Below are positions 25,711-33,951 of a stretch of 64,000 nucleotides of DNA, one piece after another (within the stretch, counting starts at the first letter, position 1; every line of letters begins with the position of its first letter). The position numbers and the translations under genes are program-made. The stretch lies in NCBI GenBank assembly GCA_964522105.1, contig CAZFVA010000008.1:1-64000 (forward strand), given 5' to 3'. Source of the DNA: JAGOFO01 sp964522105. Lineage in GTDB: Bacteria; Myxococcota_A; UBA9042; DTJE01. Below the pieces are notes generated by a model. That model was not told where the DNA came from. It searched no databases and saw nothing but the letters and a program-made list of their open reading frames with translations.

Positions 25711-26782
25711 CCCTGTCATAGGCATCGTTGTGATATTCAGGTTTCGGACAAGTTACGTTGATCAGTGCATCCAGAATCTGCTTAAGATGGAAGGCGGTCC
25801 CTGGCCGCTGGTGATTGTGCCGGATCAATATGTCCCGGAATATGATGGACTCGCAATTCAGGTGCCGCGAAAAGCAGGCATTTCGGCAAAACGGAATTTC
25901 GGAGTTAACCATTTACCCCCGGAATGCACACATGTCGCGTTCATCGATTCTGACGCATATCCAAGGGTTGACTGGCTTGTCAACGCTCGTGCCCGACTTC
26001 AACAGGCAGATGATTCTGTCGCCGCAATTTGCGGACCGACAATGACCCCTCCGGACGATTCGTGGTCGCGCAAGATTTCTGGACACGCGCTCAGCAGCAC
26101 TTTAGTGATGGGTCCAACGCTCAGTCTCCTTTGCCGCGACACCGGCCCTGTACAGCCCGTCCGGGAAGCTTCGACATGCAATCTGATCGTCAATCTGGAA
26201 ACCTTTCGGTCAGTCGGTGGTTTCGATGAAAACTTGCTGACTTCCGAAGATATTGCCCTCGTTTACGCCATCATCGACGCCGGCAACCAGATACTGCGTG
26301 ATCCGCAGGTGGTCGTTTTTCACCACAGGCGTGACTTGCTGCACTTCTGGCTGCAATGGTTTAACGAGGGACTCGCCCTGCGACAGCGCAGAAAGTCTAA
26401 ACAGGGATACTCGCTGAAGATCTGTCTTCCTTCGGTTAAGATGCTGGCAATGACTGCTCTGGCATTATCAGCCTTCTGGATTGGAACGACCGCCCTGCTA
26501 ATCCTTGCTGCCCTCCAAGTAGTTGAGTTTACTATCTTCTTTATAGATCGGATTATCGCACGCGTTCCAGTTGGCGAAGCTTTCGGGGCAGCTCTGGCGA
26601 TGTGGGGCTTTCCAAAGGCTTACGGATTCGGCGGTCACTTATCTTATGTTCTTAGCAAGAATATATATGTTTTTAACCGTAACGACCCCCCGGCAACTAC
26701 CTGTGTAATAAAAACCGCCATTGTCCGCCGGTTTACAAAGGAAATGCCGAAACTGGACCTGAAAATCAGTGATAACGCGTGA
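25703..26782 (+). CDS. Family 2 glycosyltransferase
   Basis: A 359-residue GT-A fold glycosyltransferase. The ATG at 25703 overlaps the radical SAM gene by eight bases and has GAAGG upstream; an ATG at 25685 is also open. Landmarks are VIFRFRTSYVDQCIQNLL at the N-terminus, SAKRNFGV, the metal-binding AFIDSDAYPRVDW (DxD-like), and LLTSEDIALVYAIIDAG for the acceptor/base region. Two hydrophobic segments near 245-290 suggest a membrane-attached C-terminus. It probably adds a sugar to a lipid-linked or peptide acceptor prepared with its radical SAM neighbour; this pairing is the only functional clue. Confidence 0.88.
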   Translation: MTNPVIGIVVIFRFRTSYVDQCIQNLLKMEGGPWPLVIVPDQYVPEYDGLAIQVPRKAGISAKRNFGVNHLPPECTHVAFIDSDAYPRVDWLVNARARLQQADDSVAAICGPTMTPPDDSWSRKISGHALSSTLVMGPTLSLLCRDTGPVQPVREASTCNLIVNLETFRSVGGFDENLLTSEDIALVYAIIDAGNQILRDPQVVVFHHRRDLLHFWLQWFNEGLALRQRRKSKQGYSLKICLPSVKMLAMTALALSAFWIGTTALLILAALQVVEFTIFFIDRIIARVPVGEAFGAALAMWGFPKAYGFGGHLSYVLSKNIYVFNRNDPPATTCVIKTAIVRRFTKEMPKLDLKISDNA

Positions 26783-27024
26783 AATTCATCAAGTAACCTC
26801 CCCTGACACATTTCCAGGGCCGTTTCAAGAAGTGCGCACAATGCACGCATCCCGGTTTATTTGTCTAACCCTGATGGCCGCAGACGCTTGAAGCGTTGAC
26901 GCTGAACCCGCGTGGCACAATCTACGGCTGGCACCAGACACCGGAACAATTATCGAAACGTCAGAGCTTCAAAAACCGAAATGCCTGCCGTGTTTTGCCC
27001 CCCCCTTCCTAAAAGGAGATTCAA
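26783..27024. other. Gene-free stretch between glycosyltransferase and DUF1016 gene
   Basis: These 242 bases have no supportable open frame, RNA gene or strong promoter. CCCTG and CAGGG near 26800-26820 can pair over a nine-base loop but no U-run follows. The AAAGGAG site of the next gene is at the right end. Confidence 0.5.
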
Positions 27025-28257
27025 ATGAAAAAGCGAACAGAAAACATGCCTGCGACGGTAGAAGACCATCTTTTCGACAGAGTTGCAGCAATACTGGAAC
27101 AGGCTCGTGCAAACGTGGTTCGAGCCGTAAACCACAACATGGTCATCGCATACTGGGCCATCGGCCGCGAGATTGTGATAGACCTGCAGCGTGGCGAGAG
27201 CCGTGCTGATTATGGGCAGCAGGTATTCAATGAACTATCCGAACGATTGACCGTAAAATATGGGGCGGGCTGGTCAAAAACAAACCTGTGGAGTTTCAGA
27301 CTCTTCTATTTGTTATATGCCGATCGAGTACCATCAATTCCACACACACTGTGTGTGGAATCTTCAGAACAAACTGATTTAATTGACTTAAGTCGTAATT
27401 CGAAACACTGGCCCATCAAGGATTCTGATCATTCGAGAGCCGCTGGCCCCGATTTAACTTTTCATCTTTCGTGGTCTCACTACCGAACCCTGATACGGGT
27501 AGAAAACGACGAAGCTCGGATTTACTATGAACACGCGGCAATCGCCGAAGGCTGGAGCGTAAGAGTACTTCAGCGTCAAATCAGCTCGCAATATTTTGAA
27601 CGTCTGGCAAGAAGCCGTAACAAGCGAAAAAAGGCAGACGGAAATTTTCCCATTGTGGTTGAACCCGATGCCGTTCCAGTCGCCACAACTGAGCATGAAC
27701 CGATTCGCGCACTGATTGACACCATTAAGGACCCGTACGTATTGGAATTTCTGGGCATCCCTGATCCAACTGCATTACATGAATCCGATCTTGAAACCGC
27801 GATCATCGGGCATCTACAGGAATTCATGCTCGAATTGGGAAAAGGATTTGCTTTCGTGGCAAGGCAGAAGCGATTGTCATTTGATGGTGACGACCTGTAT
27901 GTTGACCTGGTCTTCTATAACTGCTTTCTGAAGTGCTACCTGTTGATTGACCTGAAGATGGGAAGACTGACGCATGGTGATGTCGGTCAGATGGATGGAT
28001 ACGTACGGATGTTTGACGACCTGTACGCGGCGGCCGACGACAACCCGACCATCGGCCTGATCTTGTGCACCCAGAGTAACAACACAGTAGCCCGATATTC
28101 GGTTCTGAACGATCGCAGACAAATATTCGCCAGCAAGTACGTCACATATCTTCCGACCGAAGCAGAATTTTCCATTGAAATCACCCGCGAAAGAGCCCTG
28201 GCCGAACAACAGATTGCGGCGACGGCGGAGCGTCAAATATCCAAAATCTGCCGTTAA
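27025..28257 (+). CDS. DUF1016-family PD-(D/E)XK nuclease (YhcG-like)
   Basis: A 410-residue YhcG-type protein. The N-terminal DUF1016-N domain (about 10-175) has YWAIGREI, YGQQVFNELSERLT, SKTNLWSFRLFY and LSWSHYRTLIRVEN. The C-terminal domain carries the nuclease core: DDLYVDLVFYN and LLIDLKMGRLTHGDVGQMDGYV, with the DxK signature. AAAGGAG precedes the ATG. Such genes are scattered, mobile and often linked to defence or recombination. Between SFRLFYLLYADR and LSWSHY there is an insert of about 45 residues compared with the usual short loop; its start carries a 25-base palindrome. It stands alone between unrelated genes, suggesting horizontal gain. Confidence 0.9.
   Translation: MKKRTENMPATVEDHLFDRVAAILEQARANVVRAVNHNMVIAYWAIGREIVIDLQRGESRADYGQQVFNELSERLTVKYGAGWSKTNLWSFRLFYLLYADRVPSIPHTLCVESSEQTDLIDLSRNSKHWPIKDSDHSRAAGPDLTFHLSWSHYRTLIRVENDEARIYYEHAAIAEGWSVRVLQRQISSQYFERLARSRNKRKKADGNFPIVVEPDAVPVATTEHEPIRALIDTIKDPYVLEFLGIPDPTALHESDLETAIIGHLQEFMLELGKGFAFVARQKRLSFDGDDLYVDLVFYNCFLKCYLLIDLKMGRLTHGDVGQMDGYVRMFDDLYAAADDNPTIGLILCTQSNNTVARYSVLNDRRQIFASKYVTYLPTEAEFSIEITRERALAEQQIAATAERQISKICR
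27337..27361. repeat. 25-base near-perfect palindrome inside the DUF1016 gene
   Basis: Two 12-base arms (AATTCCACACACA type) pair perfectly around a single central C. The arms are built on CA/TG repeats. It lies at the start of the unusual insert of the nuclease gene. Confidence 0.85.
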
Positions 28258-28342
28258 CGATCAGAATTCCTGGTTCTTCATCCAAATCTGCGCCACCGAC
28301 CAGGCTTTTATAAAACTCACTTTTGCCCGCCATTACGATTGC

Positions 28343-28371
28343 TTGACTCTTAAATCAGGGCCACCAATACT
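28343..28371 (+). promoter_or_regulatory. Promoter of the 2-hydroxyacyl-CoA dehydratase operon
   Basis: TTGACT (28343-28348) and AATACT (28366-28371) are 17 bases apart. The predicted start near 28378 gives a 60-base leader to the ATG at 28439. The same GCTTGACT and CCAATACTT core is found before the molybdoenzyme gene at 33894-33922. Confidence 0.5.
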
Positions 28372-28438
28372 TAACCCGTAGATTGATTTCATGAAAGCAA
28401 GGTTCTGGACGCCATCACCGGCGGACGGAGGGGGCGGC

Positions 28439-29554
28439 ATGGTGTCTGACAGGCTGAATCAAGTGGCGGATGAACCGTTTCTGGAAGCCCGCCTGCGGGC
28501 AGGTGCAGAAGGTCGCGCGCTGGGACTGGGACTGTCGTCGTACTTCCCGCTGGAAGTGTTTGATGCCTTCGGGCTGGCGGGCATTCGCATGCCACCCGGG
28601 CCGATGACCGGCTACCCACGCGCCGATGGCGTCCTGCAGGCGTTTGCATGCACCACCGTCCGTTCGATGCTGGAAAGGCTTCTGCAGGCCGATCTGCCTG
28701 TCGGTCTGGTCGGTTCCACCAGCGGTTGCGATGCGCTGACAACCGTGCCGGGCATCCTTAACGCCGCGATACCATCGCTGCCGGTCGTTTCGCTGCGCCT
28801 TGCAGTCGCGGTTGAATCCGAAGCCGCCAGTCACCACGCAACACTTACACTTAAAGACATGTGCCGCGAAGCCGCCGCAATACTGGGACGGGCAATTGAC
28901 ATGGACCGCCTGGAAACGGCCATCGTCGAACGCGAAGCCGTGCGCATCCGAGTTGGAGACCTGTTTGACCGTCTGCCATCACGTGACGTCCCGGCATCCA
29001 GGATTTACGCCGCCGCCATTGCTGCCCAGGTCATGGCCCCGGCGGACTTTCTTGCGCTTTGCGAAACGTCGTTTGCGGTCGGTGCGGCTTCGGTAGATGA
29101 CACAACCAAAACTACGGTTATCCCGATCCTGCTGTCCGGTGAAATGATTCCGTCCGTCCAGTGGATTCGCGACCTTGAAGATATGGGTGCAGCCATCGTA
29201 TCGGACGACACCAACACAGGCTCGCGGGAAGCCGGTCGCCGTGTTCGCGCCGACCAGCCTGACCGGTTGCAGGCCATCGCCGAAAGCCTGATTCACCGCC
29301 CGGTCCACAGCCCTGAAAGGTTCGTATCAGGTCGCCCGGAAGGCGTCGCAGCGCGGGCCAGTGACGCAGGCGCGAAAGCCGCGATCCTGCTGCACTACAA
29401 GTTCTGCGACCCGAGCGCGTTCGAGGCACCGTCACTGGTGGCCGCCCTGAAAAAGGTCGGCATCCCGTCAATCGTGCTGGAAATCGATCGCCAGATCACG
29501 ATGACAGGGGGCGACCGAACCAGGGTCCAGACTATGCTGGAGGCGCTGCCATGA
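28439..29554 (+). CDS. 2-hydroxyacyl-CoA dehydratase subunit (first)
   Basis: A 371-residue subunit of the HgdB/BcrC/FldC superfamily, binding one [4Fe-4S] cluster of a dehydratase or aryl-CoA reductase. I chose ATG 28439 because GGAGG stands seven bases upstream; the frame opens at 28391 with no site. Supporting features are LGLSSYFPLEVFDAFGL, GSTSGCDALTTV, IPILLSGEMIP and the conserved Cys in ILLHYKFCDPSAFEAP near the C-terminus. It overlaps the second subunit by four bases (ATGA). With the activator gene downstream it forms a complete two-component system for radical dehydration via a ketyl mechanism. Confidence 0.88.
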   Translation: MVSDRLNQVADEPFLEARLRAGAEGRALGLGLSSYFPLEVFDAFGLAGIRMPPGPMTGYPRADGVLQAFACTTVRSMLERLLQADLPVGLVGSTSGCDALTTVPGILNAAIPSLPVVSLRLAVAVESEAASHHATLTLKDMCREAAAILGRAIDMDRLETAIVEREAVRIRVGDLFDRLPSRDVPASRIYAAAIAAQVMAPADFLALCETSFAVGAASVDDTTKTTVIPILLSGEMIPSVQWIRDLEDMGAAIVSDDTNTGSREAGRRVRADQPDRLQAIAESLIHRPVHSPERFVSGRPEGVAARASDAGAKAAILLHYKFCDPSAFEAPSLVAALKKVGIPSIVLEIDRQITMTGGDRTRVQTMLEALP

Positions 29555-30750
29555 TTAAGTTGCGTGCGAACAAGCGCCTGCAGTCGACTATCCGCAACCA
29601 GGTTCTGTGGACCAGATTCGGCTCAAAAATCGGGCGTCCGGTGGCATGGGTCACGTCAGGATCGCCGGTCGAAATTGTACTTGCCGCAGGTTTTATACCG
29701 TTTTACCCGGAAAACCATGCGGCCATCTGTGCGGCACGCGGGATGTCCATGGAACTGGCAGAACAGACCGAAGCTGAAGGATATTCCCGCGATCTGTGCA
29801 GCTATTTCCGCGTCGATATCGGCAGTCAGATCAGTGGCAAGTCACCGATGGGCCATCTGGTTCCCCCGGATGTCATCCTGCTGTCAAACAACATCTGCGG
29901 CACAGTCCAGAACTGGTTCCGACTGACGGCCGAACGATTCAATGTACCGCTGCTGTTTCTGGACACACCTTTTAACGACGGTCCACCGACCGATGCTGAC
30001 CTGGCCTACGTCCGCGAACAGATGCTCCACATAGCGGCAGAAGCCGGCCGAATAAGCGGCCACCGCGTAACCGATGCCCGTCTTGGCCGGGTCGTATCAC
30101 GATCCCGGAAAGCCCTGGAACTGTGGGCCGAAGTCCTTGGAATGGCGACCGGACACCCGGCACCGTTCACATCGTTCGACGCATTTGTCCACATGGCCCC
30201 GATCGTGTCCATGCGCGGCACCAGACGCTGCATTTCTTATTACAAGAAACTGCGTGACGAGGTTCGCGAACGCGCAAAGGCAGGCATTTCGTCTGTGCCC
30301 GACGAACGCGTCCGCGTGGTCTGGGACAACATCGCGATCTGGCCGGCGCACAAAGAGCTGAAGAAGCTTTTTGAAAAATACCACGTGTCTCTGGTGGCCG
30401 ACACATACACCAGCGCATGGAGTGCCGAGGACTTAAACCCTGCGGACCCGTTCACCAGCCTGGCCCGCGTCTATACCGACATCATTTTGAACCACGGTGC
30501 AGAACACCGCGTCAAAGTCATTTCAGATATGGTGCGCAAGTTTGACGCCAGCGGCTTCGTGCTGCATTCGAACCGGTCGTGCAAACGCTATTCGCTTGGC
30601 CAGTTCGGCGTAAAAAACGCAGTGTCGGCCGCCACCGGCGCCACCGGTGTCGTAATCGAAGCCGACATGGCCGATCCACGCTCGGTCTCGTTCGAACACC
30701 TCCAGCAACGGCTTGTGCCGTTCTTCGAGGCACTGGGGGCATCCGAATGA
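29551..30750 (+). CDS. 2-hydroxyacyl-CoA dehydratase subunit (second)
   Basis: A 399-residue HgdA/BcrB-like subunit partnering the previous gene product. Visible signatures are GRPVAWVTSGSPVEIVLAAG, the cluster-binding LCSYFRVDIG, LLSNNICGTVQNWF and HSNRSCKRYSLG, which is typical of benzoyl-CoA reductase subunit B and dehydratase alpha subunits. It starts on an ATGA overlap and ends on another with the activase gene, so the three products are made together. The acyl-CoA substrate cannot be read from sequence; hydroxyglutaryl-, lactoyl-, phenyllactyl- or aryl-CoA are all possible. Confidence 0.88.
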   Translation: MIKLRANKRLQSTIRNQVLWTRFGSKIGRPVAWVTSGSPVEIVLAAGFIPFYPENHAAICAARGMSMELAEQTEAEGYSRDLCSYFRVDIGSQISGKSPMGHLVPPDVILLSNNICGTVQNWFRLTAERFNVPLLFLDTPFNDGPPTDADLAYVREQMLHIAAEAGRISGHRVTDARLGRVVSRSRKALELWAEVLGMATGHPAPFTSFDAFVHMAPIVSMRGTRRCISYYKKLRDEVRERAKAGISSVPDERVRVVWDNIAIWPAHKELKKLFEKYHVSLVADTYTSAWSAEDLNPADPFTSLARVYTDIILNHGAEHRVKVISDMVRKFDASGFVLHSNRSCKRYSLGQFGVKNAVSAATGATGVVIEADMADPRSVSFEHLQQRLVPFFEALGASE

Positions 30751-31502
30751 ACCGCGTAGCAGGGTTGGACATTGGATCTACCGCCACCAAGTGCGTCGTC
30801 ATGGAAGACGGACAGGTCACGGCGCGCGTCGTTGTGCCGTCGATGCCGGACATGCGCGTCGCGGCCGAAAGCGCACTGCGGGAATGCGGGGCCGAAGGCA
30901 TTCCGGTCCTGACTACCGGCTATGGCCGCGCCCTTTTCGAGTCGCGTCTGGCGCAGGTCAGCGAGATCACCGCCCTGGCGGCCGGCATAGGCTTCGTCGC
31001 GCCAGGCGCAGTTACGGTCGTGGACATCGGCGGCCAGGACAGCAAAGTTGTGCGGGTTGAAGCGGGGAAAGTCCTTGATTTCGCAATGAACGACCGCTGT
31101 GCAGCCGGGACCGGCCGATTTCTGGAAGTCATGAGCCGCGTTCTGCACGTCCCTTTTGACCAGTTCGACGCGGTCAGTTCCAACGCAGTCGAACCGCTGC
31201 CGGTAACCAGCACCTGCACCGTTTTCGCCGAGTCAGAGGTCGTCGGTCTGCTTTCCGCCGGACACTCGCCCGCCAGAATACTGAAGGGCGTTCTGGCGTC
31301 GGTGTGCAGTCGTGTGGCGTCACTGGGACAACAGGTTGGCTTGAAAAGCCCGGTCGTGGCAACCGGCGGCACGGTCCAGTCGCAGGCAGTCGTCCGTGCC
31401 CTGTCATCCGCCCTGGGCCTGCCGGTAACGATACCCGACCATCCCCAGTTCGTCACAGCCACCGGCGCTGCCCTGTTGTGTGCAAGACGTGTGGAAGGCT
31501 AA
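30747..31502 (+). CDS. BadF/BadG/BcrA/BcrD-type ATPase (dehydratase activator)
   Basis: A 251-residue activator (HgdC-type, archerase) that uses ATP hydrolysis to inject one electron into the dehydratase. The ASKHA phosphate loops are GLDIGSTATK and VDIGGQDSK; the two Cys that bridge a [4Fe-4S] cluster across the homodimer are in NDRCAAGTGRF and TSTCTVFAESEV. A single activator with two cluster subunits matches the dehydratase rather than the four-subunit BcrABCD layout. The start overlaps the upstream stop (ATGA). Its stop overlaps that of the convergent SDR gene in CTAA. Confidence 0.95.
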   Translation: MNRVAGLDIGSTATKCVVMEDGQVTARVVVPSMPDMRVAAESALRECGAEGIPVLTTGYGRALFESRLAQVSEITALAAGIGFVAPGAVTVVDIGGQDSKVVRVEAGKVLDFAMNDRCAAGTGRFLEVMSRVLHVPFDQFDAVSSNAVEPLPVTSTCTVFAESEVVGLLSAGHSPARILKGVLASVCSRVASLGQQVGLKSPVVATGGTVQSQAVVRALSSALGLPVTIPDHPQFVTATGAALLCARRVEG

Positions 31503-32278
31503 GGATTGACCCGCTGTTTCTTCCTGACATTCATACCAAGATTGCGAATCATGGGCCGCGGTCCAAAACGCGTAATCGCAGAAAGTATCTTGTACTGCCA
31601 GCCCGGCACCGACAACGCCTTCCCGGAAAGCGCATTCTTCCAGGAAGCGGCCACGACTGCGTCAGCCTCAAGCCACATGAACTCGGGCACACTCTTCATC
31701 TTCATTCCACCGCGCTGGTGAAATTCAGTATGAGTAAATCCGGGACACAGGGCACAGACCTTCACGCCTGTTCCCTTCATTTCGGTATTAAGGGACTCTG
31801 ATAAAACTGTCACATAAGACTTTGCCGCGCTGTAAGTACCACCGGCTATCCAGCCTGCCACCGAACTTACGTTAATGATTACGCCGTCGTTGCGCTGTTT
31901 CATGCCGGGAAGGACTGTATGGCAGAGCCGCATCGGGGCCGTCACCAGAACCTGCAGCATCTGGTCTTCAAGCTCACGGTTGCTGGCCAGAAAACCTTCC
32001 TTGATACCGAAACCGGCATTATTTATCAAAACCGAAATCGGTTGCCCCTCCTGGTTCAGCCTGGCTTCAACCGCACCGCAGCCTTCCCTTGTACCTAAAT
32101 CTGCCCGCAGCACCTCGACCATAATCTGATACTTTTCCGTCAAGATCGCGGCCTGCGCCTGCATCCTGGCTTCATCACGGGCAACCAGGACAAGATCAAA
32201 TCCTTTCGCTGCCAGCAGGCGGGTAAAGGATTCACCGATTCCGGCGCTGGCACCTGTTATCAAAGCTGTTTTTCGCAA
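31499..32278 (-). CDS. Short-chain dehydrogenase/reductase
   Basis: A 259-residue classical SDR oxidoreductase. The NAD(P)-binding TGASAGIG, structural NNAG, catalytic Ser in INVSSVAG and YSAAK are all in place. ARDEARM after the second strand suggests NADP preference. A perfect TATAAT for this strand lies at 32307-32312 but lacks a clear -35 element. The C-terminus is basic (NVRKKQRVNP). It shares four bases with the convergent activase gene. Substrate unknown. Confidence 0.9.
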   Translation of the reverse strand: MRKTALITGASAGIGESFTRLLAAKGFDLVLVARDEARMQAQAAILTEKYQIMVEVLRADLGTREGCGAVEARLNQEGQPISVLINNAGFGIKEGFLASNRELEDQMLQVLVTAPMRLCHTVLPGMKQRNDGVIINVSSVAGWIAGGTYSAAKSYVTVLSESLNTEMKGTGVKVCALCPGFTHTEFHQRGGMKMKSVPEFMWLEADAVVAASWKNALSGKALSVPGWQYKILSAITRFGPRPMIRNLGMNVRKKQRVNP

Positions 32279-32361
32279 TGGCTGTCCCCGCTCAAAATTC
32301 AGGCCAATTATAGCCGATTTGCGCTAGTATATGGCGCCTTCGACGTAGGAAGAATACGAAC

Positions 32362-33831
32362 ATGAAGAATCCCGACAAACGCACAAAAATCGTTGCTACT
32401 CTGGGGCCGGCCTCTGAAAGCCCCGAAAAGATCCGGGCACTTATCAATGCCGGAGTTAACGTTTTCCGCCTGAATTTTTCCCACCAGTCCCCTGAAGACG
32501 CCACACATATAGTCGACCTGATTCGCGCCGCCCGGGCCGAACTGAAGCGACCTGTGGCCATTCTTGCTGACATAAAGGGTCCCGCCGTCAGAATATATGG
32601 CTATGCCACGGCCATGCCACTCGATGAAGGAAGCGTTCTGACCATCGAGTCCCGCCCACCCGAAGGCATAGAAAAGCTCGAAGCCGACGCACCGCTTCTG
32701 GTCTATACCAACCTGCCCGGGGTAGACAGTCTCTGCTCGATCGGACAGCGCATCCTTCTTATGGACGGCTCGTTTGCGGGTGAAGTTGTCGCAAAATCCC
32801 CGGATCGCATAGAGGTACGCGTGGGCAACCAGGGCATGCTGCGGCCAAAAGCCCACCTTACGATTCCGAACGTCGACTATCCCCTGCCATTCCTTTCCGA
32901 CAAAGACATCAACGACATCGGCTTCGCCGTCGAACGCGAAGTTGAATACATCGCCCTGTCTTTCGTGCGCGAGGCCACCGACATTGAAGAAGTCCGCCGC
33001 CTTGTCGCGCGCTCGAAGACCGCGTCCGGCCGCAAGCCGAACGTGCTGCTTATCGCCAAAATCGAGAGCGCAAGAGGCCTGAAGAACGCCGGAGATATAG
33101 TAGCTGCGGCCGACGGGATAATGGTCGCGCGCGGTGACATGGGCGTCGAGGTGGCCATCGAATACGTACCGATAGCGCAAAAACGCCTGATCAGAACCGG
33201 ATTCCTTGCATCGAAGCCAGTCATAACCGCGACCCAGATGCTTGAATCAATGATCGAAAGCCCGATGCCCACACGGGCCGAAGCAAGCGACGTCGCAAAT
33301 GCCTGTTTTGATTCGACAAGTGCCGTAATGCTGTCGGGCGAAACCGCAATGGGACGCTTCCCGGTCAAAGTCGTCGAGACGATGTGCGCCATCATCCGTG
33401 AAGTCGAACTGGAATTCGACTACGAAGGCTTCCACAACTCGATTCCGATGTCGGCGCGGTCGGGCGACCTGCCGGCCATCGTTTCATACAACGCGGTCTC
33501 GACTGCCTACCAGTGCGGGGCCAAAGCTCTGGTCGTTCTTACCGAAACGGGCCATGCCGCACGCCTGCTGTCGCGACTCAGACCGCGTATGCCAATCTGT
33601 GCAGTTACCCGCGACGAAGCTGTCTGCAACCAACTGTCCATGAACTGGGGTGTCTATCCTGTGTACCTCGACAAGCCTTACTGCAACCTTGACGAAGCCG
33701 AATGCGCCGCATTCGAACGGCTGGAAGCTGAAGGTGTCGTGTGCAAGGGCGACCGGGTCGTAATCGTTGCCGGTCTGCCACTTTCACAAAAAGGTACGAC
33801 CAACATGATCCGGGTCGAAACGATCGTCTGA
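32362..33831 (+). CDS. pyk: Pyruvate kinase
   Basis: A 489-residue pyruvate kinase, converting phosphoenolpyruvate and ADP to pyruvate and ATP. The catalytic barrel has TKIVATLGPAS, LNFSH, ILADIKGPAVR (usually LDTKGPEIR), the active-site Lys in LLIAKIES, MVARGDMGVE, ITATQMLESM and TRAEASDVANA. The C-terminal allosteric-type domain ends KGTTNMIRVETI. The first ILADIKGP departure from consensus keeps the Lys. A weak GTAGGAAG site precedes the ATG. The gene is monocistronic between a divergent SDR and the molybdoenzyme operon. Confidence 0.96.
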   Translation: MKNPDKRTKIVATLGPASESPEKIRALINAGVNVFRLNFSHQSPEDATHIVDLIRAARAELKRPVAILADIKGPAVRIYGYATAMPLDEGSVLTIESRPPEGIEKLEADAPLLVYTNLPGVDSLCSIGQRILLMDGSFAGEVVAKSPDRIEVRVGNQGMLRPKAHLTIPNVDYPLPFLSDKDINDIGFAVEREVEYIALSFVREATDIEEVRRLVARSKTASGRKPNVLLIAKIESARGLKNAGDIVAAADGIMVARGDMGVEVAIEYVPIAQKRLIRTGFLASKPVITATQMLESMIESPMPTRAEASDVANACFDSTSAVMLSGETAMGRFPVKVVETMCAIIREVELEFDYEGFHNSIPMSARSGDLPAIVSYNAVSTAYQCGAKALVVLTETGHAARLLSRLRPRMPICAVTRDEAVCNQLSMNWGVYPVYLDKPYCNLDEAECAAFERLEAEGVVCKGDRVVIVAGLPLSQKGTTNMIRVETIV

Positions 33832-33893
33832 TAATCCCGCTGTTCCCGCTGACATATATTGGCTCATAAATACTGATGTAACGGCTGGTTGGC

Positions 33894-33922
33894 TTGACTA
33901 TCCAGATATGGCTGCCAATACT
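33894..33922 (+). promoter_or_regulatory. Promoter of the molybdoenzyme/molybdenum cofactor operon
   Basis: TTGACT (33894-33899) and AATACT (33917-33922) are 17 bases apart, leaving a leader of about 22 bases with GAGG. Core and flanks match the promoter at 28343-28371. Confidence 0.5.
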
Positions 33923-33951
33923 TGAACCGATGGTCGCGCGAGGATAATGCA

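Noticed and set aside
26795..26830. Hairpin CCCTG...CAGGG as terminator of the glycosyltransferase gene
   Set aside because: Five-pair stem, nine-base loop and no U-run; too weak to call.
24562..28257. Prophage, integrative element or defence island
   Set aside because: No integrase, transposase, tRNA-associated direct repeats or restriction-modification genes flank the radical SAM, glycosyltransferase and DUF1016 genes.
28391..28438. Longer N-terminus of the first dehydratase subunit
   Set aside because: The ATG at 28391 has no ribosome site, while ATG 28439 has GGAGG at seven bases and begins where the conserved sequence begins.
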